Positions 17,736 to 26,817 are shown, counted from the first letter of the stretch. The stretch is 64,000 nucleotides of DNA from Cohaesibacter celericrescens (GCF_002866925.1 NZ_PKUQ01000001.1:599042-663041); one strand, 5' to 3'. The notes: a model not told the origin generated them from the sequence alone. Program-made: numbers and translations.

Positions 17736-18603
17736 ACGGCAACAAGCCTCTTTCTCGCGACAATAAAAGTAATTATAATTACCTATGTTTTGATGGACAA
17801 AAATGAATAGGTTGTAAATTGTTGAGCCTATATATTAAGAAAATCGATTATTAAGTTATTTTTTTATTACAAGGGACCAATCGAGATATAGCCTGTCAAT
17901 AGGAGGGCATATTGAGAATTTAATTCTCAATGCAGCCGCGGAAATTATGATTTGAAAAGCTGATTCCGTTTAGGGGATTGAACGGTTGAACAATCGTGGC
18001 AGTGAATAGTTTGTTGAAAATCAGTATTTGATGCTCAACAACACCTGCTTATCGCCCATGAGGTGAAAAACTCGGCCGAGATCAAGGGCAATTTGCGAAT
18101 AGGACTGACCAGGCGAGGTCTAAACTTGGTCCTGAGGGCAGTAGCGCAATAATGATTGAAATTCCTATCGTCATCTCAGGAATTCACAATTGATCGGGAC
18201 CGGGCAGGGAATGGACACCGTTTTACCGACAAAAAATAGAACGCGACCAAATATCCTGCAGCCGTTACGAGTGAGGAGACCTGCTGCGAACGGAAATATT
18301 ACGTCCCCAGAATCTGACGGCCCAAACGGTCAGCTTCGACCTTGCGGGTAATGCGATCACGGTGCGAGCGTAACCCCAGACCCGCGTGTTCATCAACAGG
18401 CCGGATACAATCTATCTTCGCAAATCAACCTAATTGGGCCACCGCACTCTAATGTTAAACAGACGGGAAAGAGTGCGACTGAGCCCATTGGGCTATGATG
18501 TCCGTCTCTGGCCGCCTTGCCCCGGTCTTTCATAAGTCGGTTACCTTCAAAAATGGTACCGCGTTCATCCAGCAAAGCCTTCTACCGAATTTTGAGGCAA
18601 GTT
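17736..18603. other. long intergenic region between signalling operon and TRAP locus
   Basis: About 870 bp. The part next to the kinase is AT-rich, contains the 21-bp palindrome at 17911-17931 and probably the kinase promoter. The part 18300-18580 has minus-strand open stretches with coding-like composition (for example residues ERGTIFEGNRLMKDRGKAAR in the frame ending at 18393), but no complete gene or family could be recognised. They look like remnants of deleted genes. Confidence 0.5.
17911..17931. promoter_or_regulatory. perfect 21-bp palindrome upstream of the hybrid kinase
   Basis: ATTGAGAATT, one central T, then AATTCTCAAT: a perfect 10-1-10 inverted repeat, 176 bp upstream of the kinase start. 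No U-run follows on either strand, so an operator is more likely than a terminator. The binding protein is unknown; the GAGAA/TTCTC arms only loosely recall iron-responsive boxes of alphaproteobacteria. Confidence 0.5.
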
Positions 18604-19890
18604 CTAATTTCCAAAACCCGCTAGTCGTGGCAGCCACAGCGCAAGAGGTTCAAATATCAGCACCAGTACTAAGCCGATGAGCATCAGGATGACATAAGGC
18701 ATCGCCCCGCGAATGACGTCGGCCAACGGGGCTTTGGCGATGCCCTTGATGACAAAGAGATTCATTCCGACCGGCGGTGTGATTAAAGCCAACTCAAGGT
18801 TGATCATCAGCAAAATACCATACCAAACCAAATTGACGTCAAAAGCCATCAGCGCGGGCAAAATGATTGGTGTTGTGATCAGGATAATTGCAATCGTTTC
18901 CAGAAACATCCCGAGGATGAAGATCACGAGCATGATCATTAGGATAAATTGCATGGGGCCAAGGCCCATCGACGTCACACTTTCCATCAATTGGATCGGT
19001 AGACGGATGATGGTCACGGCATGCCCGAACATTGCTGCGGCGGCCAAGATCATGAACAACATAGAGGTGGTTCGCACAGTATCATAGGCGGTTATCGCCA
19101 AGTCCCGAATCCCAAAATTTTTATAGACAACGCTACCGACAAAGAGCGCATAGATTGATCCAATCGCTGCTGCCTCGGAGGCGGTGAACACCCCGAGATA
19201 AATGCCGCCAAGCACCAGTGGTGGCATTATTAAGGACCAGAATGACTTACGCATCGCCCCGAGGCAACTCTTCCATCCGATCCAATCGATATCCTCGATT
19301 TCTTTGCGCAGATAGCCTTGGGCCATGCAATAAATAGCAAACAGCAGCGCCATCATGATACCCGGGATTAATCCGGCTATAAATAACGCGCCAATCGAGG
19401 TTTCCGAGACAATAGCATAGAGAATAAGGGGGCCGGACGGTGGGATCAGAATGCCAAGCGTTCCGCCCGCAGCAATCACCCCGTAAGTATCCGAGGGGCG
19501 ATACCCGAACCGCTTCATTTGCGGTATAGCGCTCGATCCTATGGTCAAAGCAGTCGCCACGCTTGATCCGGATATTGCTGCGAAAATTGTGCAGGCAAGA
19601 ACGGTGGCCACGCCAAGGCCGCCTTTGAGATGACCAACCATCGCATTTGCCGCATCATAGAGATCATCCACAACTTTAGACCGGATCATAACATGCGCCA
19701 TGAATGCGAACATCGGAATAGCGGTCAGCAGCCCATTGTCGAGTTTGGCAAACACTGTGTCGGCCACAGATGAAATACTACCTTCACTCAGGATGGTAAT
19801 CGCCAACGACGTCAACGCGAGCCCGGCAAATATTGGTATGCCAGTGAGCAACATAGCGATCAACACGACCAGAATAGTGAATGTCATCAT
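18604..19890 (-). CDS. dctM: TRAP transporter large permease (DctM)
   Basis: Twelve-TM-type inner-membrane subunit that moves the substrate using an ion gradient. 428 residues, strongly hydrophobic, with the DctM hallmarks GIPIFAGLA, SGSSVATALTIGSSAIPQM, GGTLGILIPPSGPLILYA and ITPPVGMNLFVIKG. The start is the ATG at 19890, which overlaps the dctQ stop (ATGA), so the pair is translationally coupled. Upstream in-frame codons to 19986 lie inside dctQ and are not used. Same operon as the DctP receptor and the two CoA-metabolism enzymes. Confidence 0.93.
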   Translation of the reverse strand: MMTFTILVVLIAMLLTGIPIFAGLALTSLAITILSEGSISSVADTVFAKLDNGLLTAIPMFAFMAHVMIRSKVVDDLYDAANAMVGHLKGGLGVATVLACTIFAAISGSSVATALTIGSSAIPQMKRFGYRPSDTYGVIAAGGTLGILIPPSGPLILYAIVSETSIGALFIAGLIPGIMMALLFAIYCMAQGYLRKEIEDIDWIGWKSCLGAMRKSFWSLIMPPLVLGGIYLGVFTASEAAAIGSIYALFVGSVVYKNFGIRDLAITAYDTVRTTSMLFMILAAAAMFGHAVTIIRLPIQLMESVTSMGLGPMQFILMIMLVIFILGMFLETIAIILITTPIILPALMAFDVNLVWYGILLMINLELALITPPVGMNLFVIKGIAKAPLADVIRGAMPYVILMLIGLVLVLIFEPLALWLPRLAGFGN

Positions 19891-20420
19891 GGCCGATTCC
19901 TCACAAATATCAGATCGAGACATTTCGCAGCGGCCAACAGGCACAAAAGCCCAGCCCCAACCACCAGGAAGGATTGTGGAATCCACAAGGGTGCCTCAAG
20001 ATAGCTGTCTGAATAAATCCCGAACATGAGAGAGAATTGCACCGAGTTGATGGCACTGACACATAATACGGCCGCGACGATGGCGATCGAAAGGTTTGAC
20101 CAGAATTCCAGAATCCAGCGTTTGCGCCCGGTAGCGTTTTCCGAGAAAATGTCGACGCTGACGTGTTCGCCTTTGCGTAGGACTTCGGCGGCTCCGAGCA
20201 TCACAATAGCCACGACCAGAAAGCCCGAGAGTTCATCCGACCACGTCAGCGGGTGCCCGATAAAATAGCGGCGAAACACGCTAAATCCCGTAACGGCAAG
20301 AGTGAGTATAATCAAGGCCGCACTCACGATGCTGGCCATGAAAGCCAGCCCACCAATCAGCCTCGTTAGATTTGAGGGGGCAACTAAGCCCCCCCCACCA
20401 TTGTTTTCATCAAAATTCAT
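19887..20420 (-). CDS. dctQ: TRAP transporter small permease (DctQ)
   Basis: Four-TM small membrane subunit that joins the receptor to the large permease. 177 residues with hydrophobic segments near 25-50, 60-85, 103-125 and 145-170, and the DctQ core VFRRYFIGHPLTWSDELSGF, then VVAIVMLGAAEVLRKGEHVS. ATG at 20420; it lies 12 nt after dctP and overlaps dctM by 4 nt. Confidence 0.9.
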   Translation of the reverse strand: MNFDENNGGGGLVAPSNLTRLIGGLAFMASIVSAALIILTLAVTGFSVFRRYFIGHPLTWSDELSGFLVVAIVMLGAAEVLRKGEHVSVDIFSENATGRKRWILEFWSNLSIAIVAAVLCVSAINSVQFSLMFGIYSDSYLEAPLWIPQSFLVVGAGLLCLLAAAKCLDLIFVRNRP

Positions 20421-20432
20421 TGAACTTATGGC

Positions 20433-21428
20433 TCACATTTTGCTGATGAGATCGAGCAGCTTTTTGCCGTCTTCGCCTGATGCATCGCCAAAGGCTTTGT
20501 CAAAGGCTGGGCCCATGACGGCCTGAAGCGCCGCACTTTCGGCGTCGGTTGCGATATGCACGGCCATGCCCGCTTCGGAGAGTTTAGCCGGTGCTTCTGC
20601 AGCCGAGGCTTCGGATGCCTCAATCGCCCAGACAGCGGCTTTGTGACCGGCTTCATCAACAGCGGACTTATTGGCAGCGGAAAGACCATCATACCATTTC
20701 GGATTTACGTAGCCGTGGAAATAGATGGAAAACAGCGGCAGGATAGTAACATGGTCCTGTACTTCGAAATATTTGCGCGATACGGCTGCGGATATATCTG
20801 TCAGCCCGGCATCAATGACGCCGGTCGACAGCGCCTGATACACCTTGGAACCCGACATTGCAGAAGGGGCGGCCCCCATCGCCACAAATCCTGCGTCCGG
20901 AACCGGCCCTAGACCGCGAATTTTCACGCCATCAAAGTCGCCCGGAGCAATCAGTGGTCCGCCATTGGATGTGATTGCGGTAGACCTGGTGGTAAACATC
21001 CACGTTACATTACGCACACCTTTGGTGAGCAGTTTTTCTTCGAGAAATCCAGCCGCCTCGGAGCCGTCCCATTTCTGTAAGGCTTCCAGACTTGAAACCG
21101 CAAAGGGTCCAAGCGTGACGTTCATCAATGGTAGCGTTTTGCCCCATTGTGGGTTGATCGAAAAGGCGCATTCGATATCGCCCTTGGCCACTGACGTCGC
21201 GTTTTGTTTGGCCCCGACCAGAGAGTTGGTTCCAAACACTTGTACGTCGATCCCCCCGTTGGACAGGGTTTCAATCTCGGCTGCCCAGCGATCGATCACT
21301 TTAGCAATATGGTGAGCTGGTGGAAGCTGATGGCTGCACCGCATTACCGTTGTATCTGCGGCAGATACGAGGCCTGTATTTCCCAGTATCAACGCCAGAC
21401 CGGCCATTATTCCTGTAATTAGTTTCAT
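20433..21428 (-). CDS. dctP: TRAP transporter substrate-binding protein (DctP family)
   Basis: Periplasmic receptor, 331 residues. The signal peptide is MKLITGIMAGLALILGNTGL ending VSA, then ADTTVMRCSHQLPPAHHIAK. The family region includes KGDIECAFSINPQW, VKIRGLG (containing the conserved Arg that binds the ligand carboxylate) and VYQALSTGVIDAGLTDISA. The start is the ATG at 21428, after AGGGAGAGA. Substrate is probably a carboxylate; given the downstream HMG-CoA-lyase-like and CoA-transferase genes, a hydroxylated C5-C6 dicarboxylate is a reasonable guess, not shown by the sequence. Confidence 0.9.
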   Translation of the reverse strand: MKLITGIMAGLALILGNTGLVSAADTTVMRCSHQLPPAHHIAKVIDRWAAEIETLSNGGIDVQVFGTNSLVGAKQNATSVAKGDIECAFSINPQWGKTLPLMNVTLGPFAVSSLEALQKWDGSEAAGFLEEKLLTKGVRNVTWMFTTRSTAITSNGGPLIAPGDFDGVKIRGLGPVPDAGFVAMGAAPSAMSGSKVYQALSTGVIDAGLTDISAAVSRKYFEVQDHVTILPLFSIYFHGYVNPKWYDGLSAANKSAVDEAGHKAAVWAIEASEASAAEAPAKLSEAGMAVHIATDAESAALQAVMGPAFDKAFGDASGEDGKKLLDLISKM

Positions 21429-21453
21429 TTCTCTCTCCCTTTTAAAGTCTTCG

Positions 21454-22413
21454 CTATGTGTTTTGAGGCTCCGCACTGTATGGGTAGGCTTTGGGCAAGC
21501 CTGCCTTGGCAAGCGACCCATAAAGCGGTTCCTGTGGCATTTCTCGATCCAGAATGCGACGAACGGAAATCAGCGCCTCCAGATCAACTCCTGTCTCAAA
21601 GCCGGATGTTTCGCAGAGAAAAACCAAATCTTCCATCACGATATTGCCGGTGGCATTTAAAGCTGCGGGGCAGCCTCCTAACCCACCGAGTGACGCATCA
21701 AGAACGCGTGCGCCTTGTCCCATTGCGGCCGCGGCATTGGCAAGTCCCATGCCTCGCGTATCATGAAGATGGACCCCAAAGTGTTTGTCGCCCGCCAGCC
21801 TTTGCATTTCTGTCGTGAGGTGGGCGACCTGGTGTGGTCCCGCATAGCCAACGGTATCGGCAATCGAAACAATATCGATGCCCATTGCATAGCATTTTTC
21901 CGCAAGGTCCAACACGGATTTAGGGGCGACATGTCCCGAGATTGAACAACCAAAGCTCATCGCCAGACCGACTCCGATGATAGGTCCATTTTCCATAGCG
22001 TCACGCTGGGCGACAATGTCACCGATCTGTCTGAGCGTAGTTTCCTGCGAGCAGTTCAGATTGGCCTCGTTATGTGCTTCGCTGGCGGAGACCACACATT
22101 GCAACTCAGCCACGCCGCTAGCAAACCCATTCTTAGCGCCGCGAAGGTTGGGTACAAGAGCCGCGGCGTGTGCACCGGGCAGCGCATCAATCGTCGCTGT
22201 CAAATCATCAATATCGGCGAACATAGGATAGCGGTCTTTGGGCAAGTATGAGCCCAATTCAAAATGCCGGATTCCGGATGCGTATTCCTGCTTCATCCAC
22301 TCTTGCTTGCCAGCAGTCGAGGGATATTGTGTGACCATTTGCAACCCATCGCGCAGCCCCACCTCGCGTAGGGTGATCCTATCTTTCGGATACAATTTGT
22401 AGATATCAGTCAT
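21454..22413 (-). CDS. HMG-CoA lyase-like enzyme
   Basis: Member of the DRE-TIM metallolyase group, 319 residues. Seen: ITLREVGLRDGLQMV near residue 15 (metal-binding Asp, catalytic Arg), FELGSYLPKDRYPMF, the C-terminal metal motif GVHLHDTRGMGLANA and DASLGGLGGCPAALNATGN. The latter includes the cysteine of the GGxGGCPxxxGN lyase signature, which distinguishes HMG-CoA-lyase types from isopropylmalate-synthase types. It would cleave a 3-hydroxy-3-alkylacyl-CoA into an acyl-CoA and a keto acid. ATG at 22413 overlaps the CoA-transferase stop by 8 nt; upstream in-frame codons lie inside that gene. True substrate unknown. Confidence 0.87.
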   Translation of the reverse strand: MTDIYKLYPKDRITLREVGLRDGLQMVTQYPSTAGKQEWMKQEYASGIRHFELGSYLPKDRYPMFADIDDLTATIDALPGAHAAALVPNLRGAKNGFASGVAELQCVVSASEAHNEANLNCSQETTLRQIGDIVAQRDAMENGPIIGVGLAMSFGCSISGHVAPKSVLDLAEKCYAMGIDIVSIADTVGYAGPHQVAHLTTEMQRLAGDKHFGVHLHDTRGMGLANAAAAMGQGARVLDASLGGLGGCPAALNATGNIVMEDLVFLCETSGFETGVDLEALISVRRILDREMPQEPLYGSLAKAGLPKAYPYSAEPQNT

Positions 22414-23560
22414 CGGCTTGTCCTGTGCGCAAGCCAAGTTCGTGCAGAACAGCATCGGTGTCGGCGCCCAAAGCAGGTACGGAAAGGCCCTCGCCCAGCC
22501 CAACGCCCTCGATCTCGATCGGCAGGGTGGGAGTGCGAAATGGTGTACCATCTTCGGTGGTTCCCGAAACCAACCCGCCGTGGCGTAATACATGTGGATC
22601 TTCGAACAAATCCTCGGGGCGGTTGATGGGAGAAAATGGGATGTTCAGTCGATCTAGCATGTCGATCAGAGCACTCAGCTCATACTCGATTATCTTACGC
22701 GCTACGATTGGCACTGTCCATTCACGGGCGCTAATCCTGGCGGTGGCATCATGCAGGCGAGTGTCGGTCAGGAAAGCTTCAAGCCCATAGGTTTCGCAGA
22801 ACGCCTTCCAATGCCCATCGGTCACAACGCCGATGAAAATCTGTTGGGCATCGCGGGTTTTAAAAATATCATAAATCGGCCACGCGTGGACACGCTGAGG
22901 CATCGGCACCGAAGGTGCCTTTGTCAGATCATATTGCACCATATGCTGGGCAACCATGAAAAGGCTGTTTTCAAAAAGGCCGATGCGGATCTCCTTGCCT
23001 TTGCTTGTGGCGCTACGTTCATGCAGAGCGGCCAGAATGCCGATCACGCCGAACATACCGCCCATAATATCATTTGCCGAAGACCCGACACGCAGCGGTT
23101 TTTCAAGCGACCCAGTCATCATTGCCAGACCGCTCATCATCTGAACGACTTCGTCAAGTGCCGGCCGATGTTCGTAAGGGCCCGAAAGGAAGCCTTTGTG
23201 CCCGGCAATGATCAAATCTGGGTACCGGGTGCGAAGATCCTTGATATTGATGCCTTGTCGCTCAAGCTGGCCATCACGGAAATTCTCGATAAAAACGTCA
23301 GCGCTGGACAACAACCGGTCCAACGCTGTGCGGCCTTCTTCGGTTTCAAGCTCAAGCACCACGGACCGCTTGCCGCGATTGAACAGTGGAAAAAACGCAG
23401 TGCCCATCCCCCCCAATTTGCGTGTCTTGTCGCCTTTAGACGGTTCAATCTTGATCACTTCGGCACCAAGCTGCGCCAGAATCATGCCGCAAGCGGGGCC
23501 CATAATCATGTGGCTCATTTCGACAACGCGGATATTCTCTAGGGGCAGTTTTGCAGTCAT
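22406..23560 (-). CDS. class III (CaiB/BaiF) CoA transferase
   Basis: 384 residues. N-terminal IRVVEMSHMIMGPACGMILA and LGAEVIKIEPSKGDKTRKLG match the CoA-binding Rossmann part; NRGKRSVVLELETEEGR and FIENFRDGQLERQGI are further family blocks. It would activate an imported carboxylic acid by transferring CoA from a donor such as succinyl-CoA, and the lyase encoded next would cleave the product. First gene of the operon (CoA transferase, lyase, dctP, dctQ, dctM), divergent from the LysR gene with 107 bp between. ATG at 23560. Confidence 0.88.
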   Translation of the reverse strand: MTAKLPLENIRVVEMSHMIMGPACGMILAQLGAEVIKIEPSKGDKTRKLGGMGTAFFPLFNRGKRSVVLELETEEGRTALDRLLSSADVFIENFRDGQLERQGINIKDLRTRYPDLIIAGHKGFLSGPYEHRPALDEVVQMMSGLAMMTGSLEKPLRVGSSANDIMGGMFGVIGILAALHERSATSKGKEIRIGLFENSLFMVAQHMVQYDLTKAPSVPMPQRVHAWPIYDIFKTRDAQQIFIGVVTDGHWKAFCETYGLEAFLTDTRLHDATARISAREWTVPIVARKIIEYELSALIDMLDRLNIPFSPINRPEDLFEDPHVLRHGGLVSGTTEDGTPFRTPTLPIEIEGVGLGEGLSVPALGADTDAVLHELGLRTGQADD

Positions 23561-23609
23561 TGTACCTATCAGCTTTGAGGAATAGAAACCACAAGGTAAC
23601 GTCGCCTTT

Positions 23610-23661
23610 GCGTTCTGAATAATATAATCTTTGAAAGGCTGCGTTCGATAGTATAGAACGC
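23610..23661. promoter_or_regulatory. candidate LysR binding sites
   Basis: GCGTTC-(9 nt)-GAACGC at 23641-23661 is a perfect inverted repeat ending 7 bp before the lysR ATG, with TTC-N9-GAA geometry typical of LysR-type boxes. A further GCGTTC at 23610 lies 31 bp away, about three helical turns, in the direction of the operon promoter. The arrangement fits a recognition plus activation half-site. Confidence 0.6.
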
Positions 23662-23667
23662 TTCACT

Positions 23668-24603
23668 ATGGATATTAAGCAGCTCACTTATTTCGTGGCC
23701 GTTTTTGAACACGCAAACCTGTCTCACGCCGCCAGCCACCTTGCAGTGGCGCAATCGGCCATTAGCCACCACATTGGTAAACTCGAAGCCGAGCTTGGCA
23801 CGCCTCTTTTTGTGCGCAAACCACGTGGGATGGAGCCAACAGCCGCCGGGCAGCGCCTTTTTTCGCATGCGCGGCACATCCTTGCGTCGATCCGCAACGC
23901 CGAGCAAGATATGCTGCACAATGCCGAAGAGATCGCGGGCGAATTTGCAATTGGCCTGCCCTTTTCGGTGATGAAGGGGATTTCTGTGCCGTTGATGCGC
24001 AGAGTTCTGTCAGATTTCCCAAAAGTTAGGCTTTCAATCGTAGAGGGACTGTCGGGGAGTACGCATAATGCGCTGCTGGCGTCCGATGTGGATATGGCAC
24101 TATTTTATAATCCAAATCGCAATCCTGAAATCACGATTGTGCCTGTGCTTGAAGAAGATATTCTGTGCGTTGGGCGTACATCGATTATTTCCGACAGCCG
24201 TGGGCCGATAACCTTTGCAGAGTTGTCAGAGCTGCCCGTTTTGTTGTTGCGTCACGGGGCCTCTGCACGGGCATTGATCGACCGGCCGGGTCTCCTGAGT
24301 CGACTTGAAGCAAATGCGCCACTCCAGCTTAACTCGATCAGCGGGATCACAAATGGCATGCTTGCCGGACTGGGCTGTACGATTGCGCCCCAGGTGTTTG
24401 TCCGTGATCATCTTGACACTGGGGCCTTGCATGCGCGCAGCATTATCGAGCCACAACTCACCCGGCGGCTCTACCTTGGATACCGGCGCGACTATCCGTC
24501 CAATCGCCTGTTCGAGGCTATCCGGACACTTGTTTTGGATTTAATTGAGCAAGAAGTACGCAGCAACGCTTGGGTGGCAGAATACTGTTATCGGGGTTCG
24601 TAA
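23668..24603 (+). CDS. LysR-family transcriptional regulator
   Basis: 311 residues. The N-terminal winged helix (MDIKQLTYFVAVFEHANLSH, AASHLAVAQSAISHHIGKLE) is classical LysR. The effector domain runs from about 95 to 300 (GEFAIGLPFSVMKGISVPLM). It belongs to the group with short N-termini beginning MDIKQL. Divergent orientation to the CoA-transferase/TRAP operon and a LysR-type palindrome in the gap suggest it controls that operon, with an acid or its CoA-derived intermediate as possible co-inducer (inference). Confidence 0.92.
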   Translation: MDIKQLTYFVAVFEHANLSHAASHLAVAQSAISHHIGKLEAELGTPLFVRKPRGMEPTAAGQRLFSHARHILASIRNAEQDMLHNAEEIAGEFAIGLPFSVMKGISVPLMRRVLSDFPKVRLSIVEGLSGSTHNALLASDVDMALFYNPNRNPEITIVPVLEEDILCVGRTSIISDSRGPITFAELSELPVLLLRHGASARALIDRPGLLSRLEANAPLQLNSISGITNGMLAGLGCTIAPQVFVRDHLDTGALHARSIIEPQLTRRLYLGYRRDYPSNRLFEAIRTLVLDLIEQEVRSNAWVAEYCYRGS

Positions 24604-24726
24604 TTCTTAGGGCCTATACAGCTTGTAGGTGTCAGGGGTGCATCTTTTCGTACCTTCAAAACCATTTGCCTTGAAGCAACGCTCCATGGGTGCTTTCATG
24701 CGGCCGCCCATTTTCTCACCCTAAAC

Positions 24727-24905
24727 CTACCGAAAGCCAGCGAGGACATAGTTGTTCAGATATTGCCAGACAGTCCCTGTTTGTGAAAAGCCCGCGCTGC
24801 GCAAGGTTTCAAGATGATAGCCAAGTGACACCTTGGCGTTGCATTGTTTTTTGTTCTCCCAGATCATTTTCCTCTTGGCAACGGCACAAGCGTATTCGGG
24901 TAGTC
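24727..24905 (-). pseudogene. SAM-dependent methyltransferase, C-terminal remnant
   Basis: A 57-codon open stretch on the minus strand ends VSLGYHLETLRSAGFSQTGT, then VWQYLNNYVLAGFR and a stop. This is the usual C-terminal end of small class I methyltransferases (YHLETLRxAGFxxxxxVWQ). No start or SAM-binding region is present; an in-frame stop lies just upstream. Probably truncated by the integration event represented by the adjacent integrase. Confidence 0.6.
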
Positions 24906-24971
24906 AACACGAAGACCTCGTTTCCTGCCTAGGCTATTATCTTTTCGATGACATATTCTGGCCAATTCATG

Positions 24972-26321
24972 TCATTCCTTGTCCACAATATACTCCAGTG
25001 CCTTGTGTAGGTTATTGAGCGCAACGACAATCGGATCATCAAGATCGACAAGAATTCGAACCGCATCCATGTAATGAACGGCAGACCCACTCACATCAGA
25101 CTTTGCAAACGGGTTGGTGTGAGCAAGAATCTCCTCAACAATATGAAGGGGCACTTGCAATTCCTTCAACATCGTAGCCCCCGTACGGCGTAAGTCATGG
25201 CGGGTCCAGTTCCGGGTATTGCTCACTGTTTGGATTTTCTCTGAAATGCGGTTCCAGTTGCCAAGCTTACCGCCAACACTGTTTGGAAAAACATATGCAG
25301 AAGGATCGCCCTTCGATGAACCAGGTAGAGAACGAAGAAGATTGACTGCTGCCGTTGAAAGCGGCAAATGTTGAGACCTTACTCCTACATTTTTTTCTTT
25401 AACTTCCGGCTTAAACCAAACGCCATTTTCAAAATTGATGTGCGACCAACGAGCATTTGCAACTTCCTCACGGCGTGAGACAGTCAACAGAAGAAACATC
25501 ATGGCAATTGGCCCGAAGTCCTTTTCGAGCGGTATATTTTGACGGCGAAGCGTTAGATGTGGCGGATAAGACAGCAATGGATAAATTGCCCGGATCTCAT
25601 AAACATCCAAAACCCGATCTCGCCTACCTGTTATCGTTGGGTCAGAGCTCGAAGGATCAGATATTTTTTTCATATCCGGCACATTTAATGAAACAGGTCT
25701 TCCGGCGCCCAGCTTGATGAAATCTTTTCCTCGATGAGCAGCCCAATCTAGGACGCGAGATAGATACGTCATAGCCCGCGACACCTGACCATTAGCTGTA
25801 TCTTTGCCAACCAATGGTCGAACAGGCCGATATGAACTCACAATGCCACTGAGTTGCTCTTCTGAAATTGACTCAACCTGCTTATCCAAGAGGCTTCCAA
25901 AGACACATTCAATGGTGCTGCGCATCTCAGGACGTGAGCCGGGTTTGCCACGAAGCCTCCAACCTTTCAGCTTTACCGCAAAAATGGGCTCCACCTCATC
26001 TAGCAAGTCTCTTAAGGTCGTTCGCTCATGCTTTGGGGCTACACTTACATAAGCTTGATTGACCTGACCATGCTTGATCTCAATACGAGCATAGTCAGCA
26101 AGTTCGCGGGCCTTTTTCAGCGAAATTTCAGGGTAACGCCCGAGAGTTATCGTCCTGTTCATCCCTTTTGCATCTCTAGCCATTAATGCAAATGACTTAA
26201 GCCCGGATTTTGCCACTCTGATTTTAAGACCCACCGTTTTCGTGTCTGTAATATGAAGACGCGATTCATTGGTGGCCAATGATTGAATAAGCTTGTCGGT
26301 AAGCAGCTGCTTGGTTTTCAT
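24972..26321 (-). CDS. tyrosine recombinase (P4-type genomic-island integrase)
   Basis: 449 residues. The N-terminal Arm-binding DUF4102 part (LTDKLIQSLATNESRLHITD, then TVGLKIRVAKSG) is followed by a core-binding region and the catalytic domain with Arg in SRREEVANARW, His-x-x-Arg in HDLRRTGATM, His in ILAHTNP and the nucleophile Tyr in VHYMDAV. The complete R-H-R-H-Y set suggests an active enzyme. ATG at 26321, after GAGGATATT. A truncated tRNA-Met lies 250 bp upstream, so the enzyme probably integrated at the 3' end of tRNA-Met. The partner end of the island was not found. Confidence 0.93.
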   Translation of the reverse strand: MKTKQLLTDKLIQSLATNESRLHITDTKTVGLKIRVAKSGLKSFALMARDAKGMNRTITLGRYPEISLKKARELADYARIEIKHGQVNQAYVSVAPKHERTTLRDLLDEVEPIFAVKLKGWRLRGKPGSRPEMRSTIECVFGSLLDKQVESISEEQLSGIVSSYRPVRPLVGKDTANGQVSRAMTYLSRVLDWAAHRGKDFIKLGAGRPVSLNVPDMKKISDPSSSDPTITGRRDRVLDVYEIRAIYPLLSYPPHLTLRRQNIPLEKDFGPIAMMFLLLTVSRREEVANARWSHINFENGVWFKPEVKEKNVGVRSQHLPLSTAAVNLLRSLPGSSKGDPSAYVFPNSVGGKLGNWNRISEKIQTVSNTRNWTRHDLRRTGATMLKELQVPLHIVEEILAHTNPFAKSDVSGSAVHYMDAVRILVDLDDPIVVALNNLHKALEYIVDKE

Positions 26322-26573
26322 AATATCCTCATCTTTTGTTGACGAGGAGGAAATAGGTTCAGCATCTTTAAGCTGGTAATGGGACTACATGGGACTACAA
26401 AATGGCTGTGCTTGCATGAAATGCGATGAGACGAATTGATACAAGAATTGCGACATCACACCACACCGAACAGAAAAATAACATTTCAAAATCAACATGT
26501 TAACTATGTTGAATCTATCTCAAAGCGTATCAAACAGTTTCAAGCTATAGCGGCACTAAACAAGCGAATTCAT

Positions 26574-26620
26574 GAATCATAATCCGCGTGTCGGGAGTTC
26601 AAGTCTCTCCTCCGCTACCA
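26574..26620 (+). repeat. 3' fragment of tRNA-Met (att scar)
   Basis: 47 bp corresponding to the 3' portion of an alphaproteobacterial elongator tRNA-Met: the anticodon region GAATCATAATCCGCG (CAT anticodon), the T arm GGGAG-TTCAAGT-CTCTC, then CTCCGCTA and the encoded CCA. Nothing upstream can form the D arm or the 5' acceptor strand, so this is not a complete tRNA but the duplicated end left by site-specific integration. The adjacent integrase fits this. Given its orientation the island should lie to the left, with the intact tRNA outside or lost. Confidence 0.85.
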
Positions 26621-26817
26621 AATTTTCCTCAGATATCCCCTTAGAAATCAGCCCCTTAATGGTTCTCATGATGAATCTTACAGGATTCTTCGTCAAGAGA
26701 TTTGAGCAGAAATCCTCATCTCAGTGTGACAGCAGTGTGACAGGGTCTATTTGTGGCACGCCTTTTCTCTTTGCACAGGTCGACATTTTTCTTTGCACAA
26801 CTCCTCCTGTTAGATAG

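Noticed and set aside
18393..18575. Minus-strand open frame containing ERGTIFEGNRLMKDRGKAAR
   Set aside because: Composition looks coding, but there is no start, no recognisable family and no partner gene. Kept only as possible debris in the gap entry.
22751..23542. 263-codon plus-strand open frame opposite the CoA transferase
   Set aside because: Shadow of the well-supported CaiB-family gene; its His/Arg-rich sequence has no known domain.
26574..26620. A complete tRNA-Met gene
   Set aside because: Only the anticodon region through CCA is present. The bases upstream cannot form the D arm or pair with the 3' acceptor strand, so it is a fragment.
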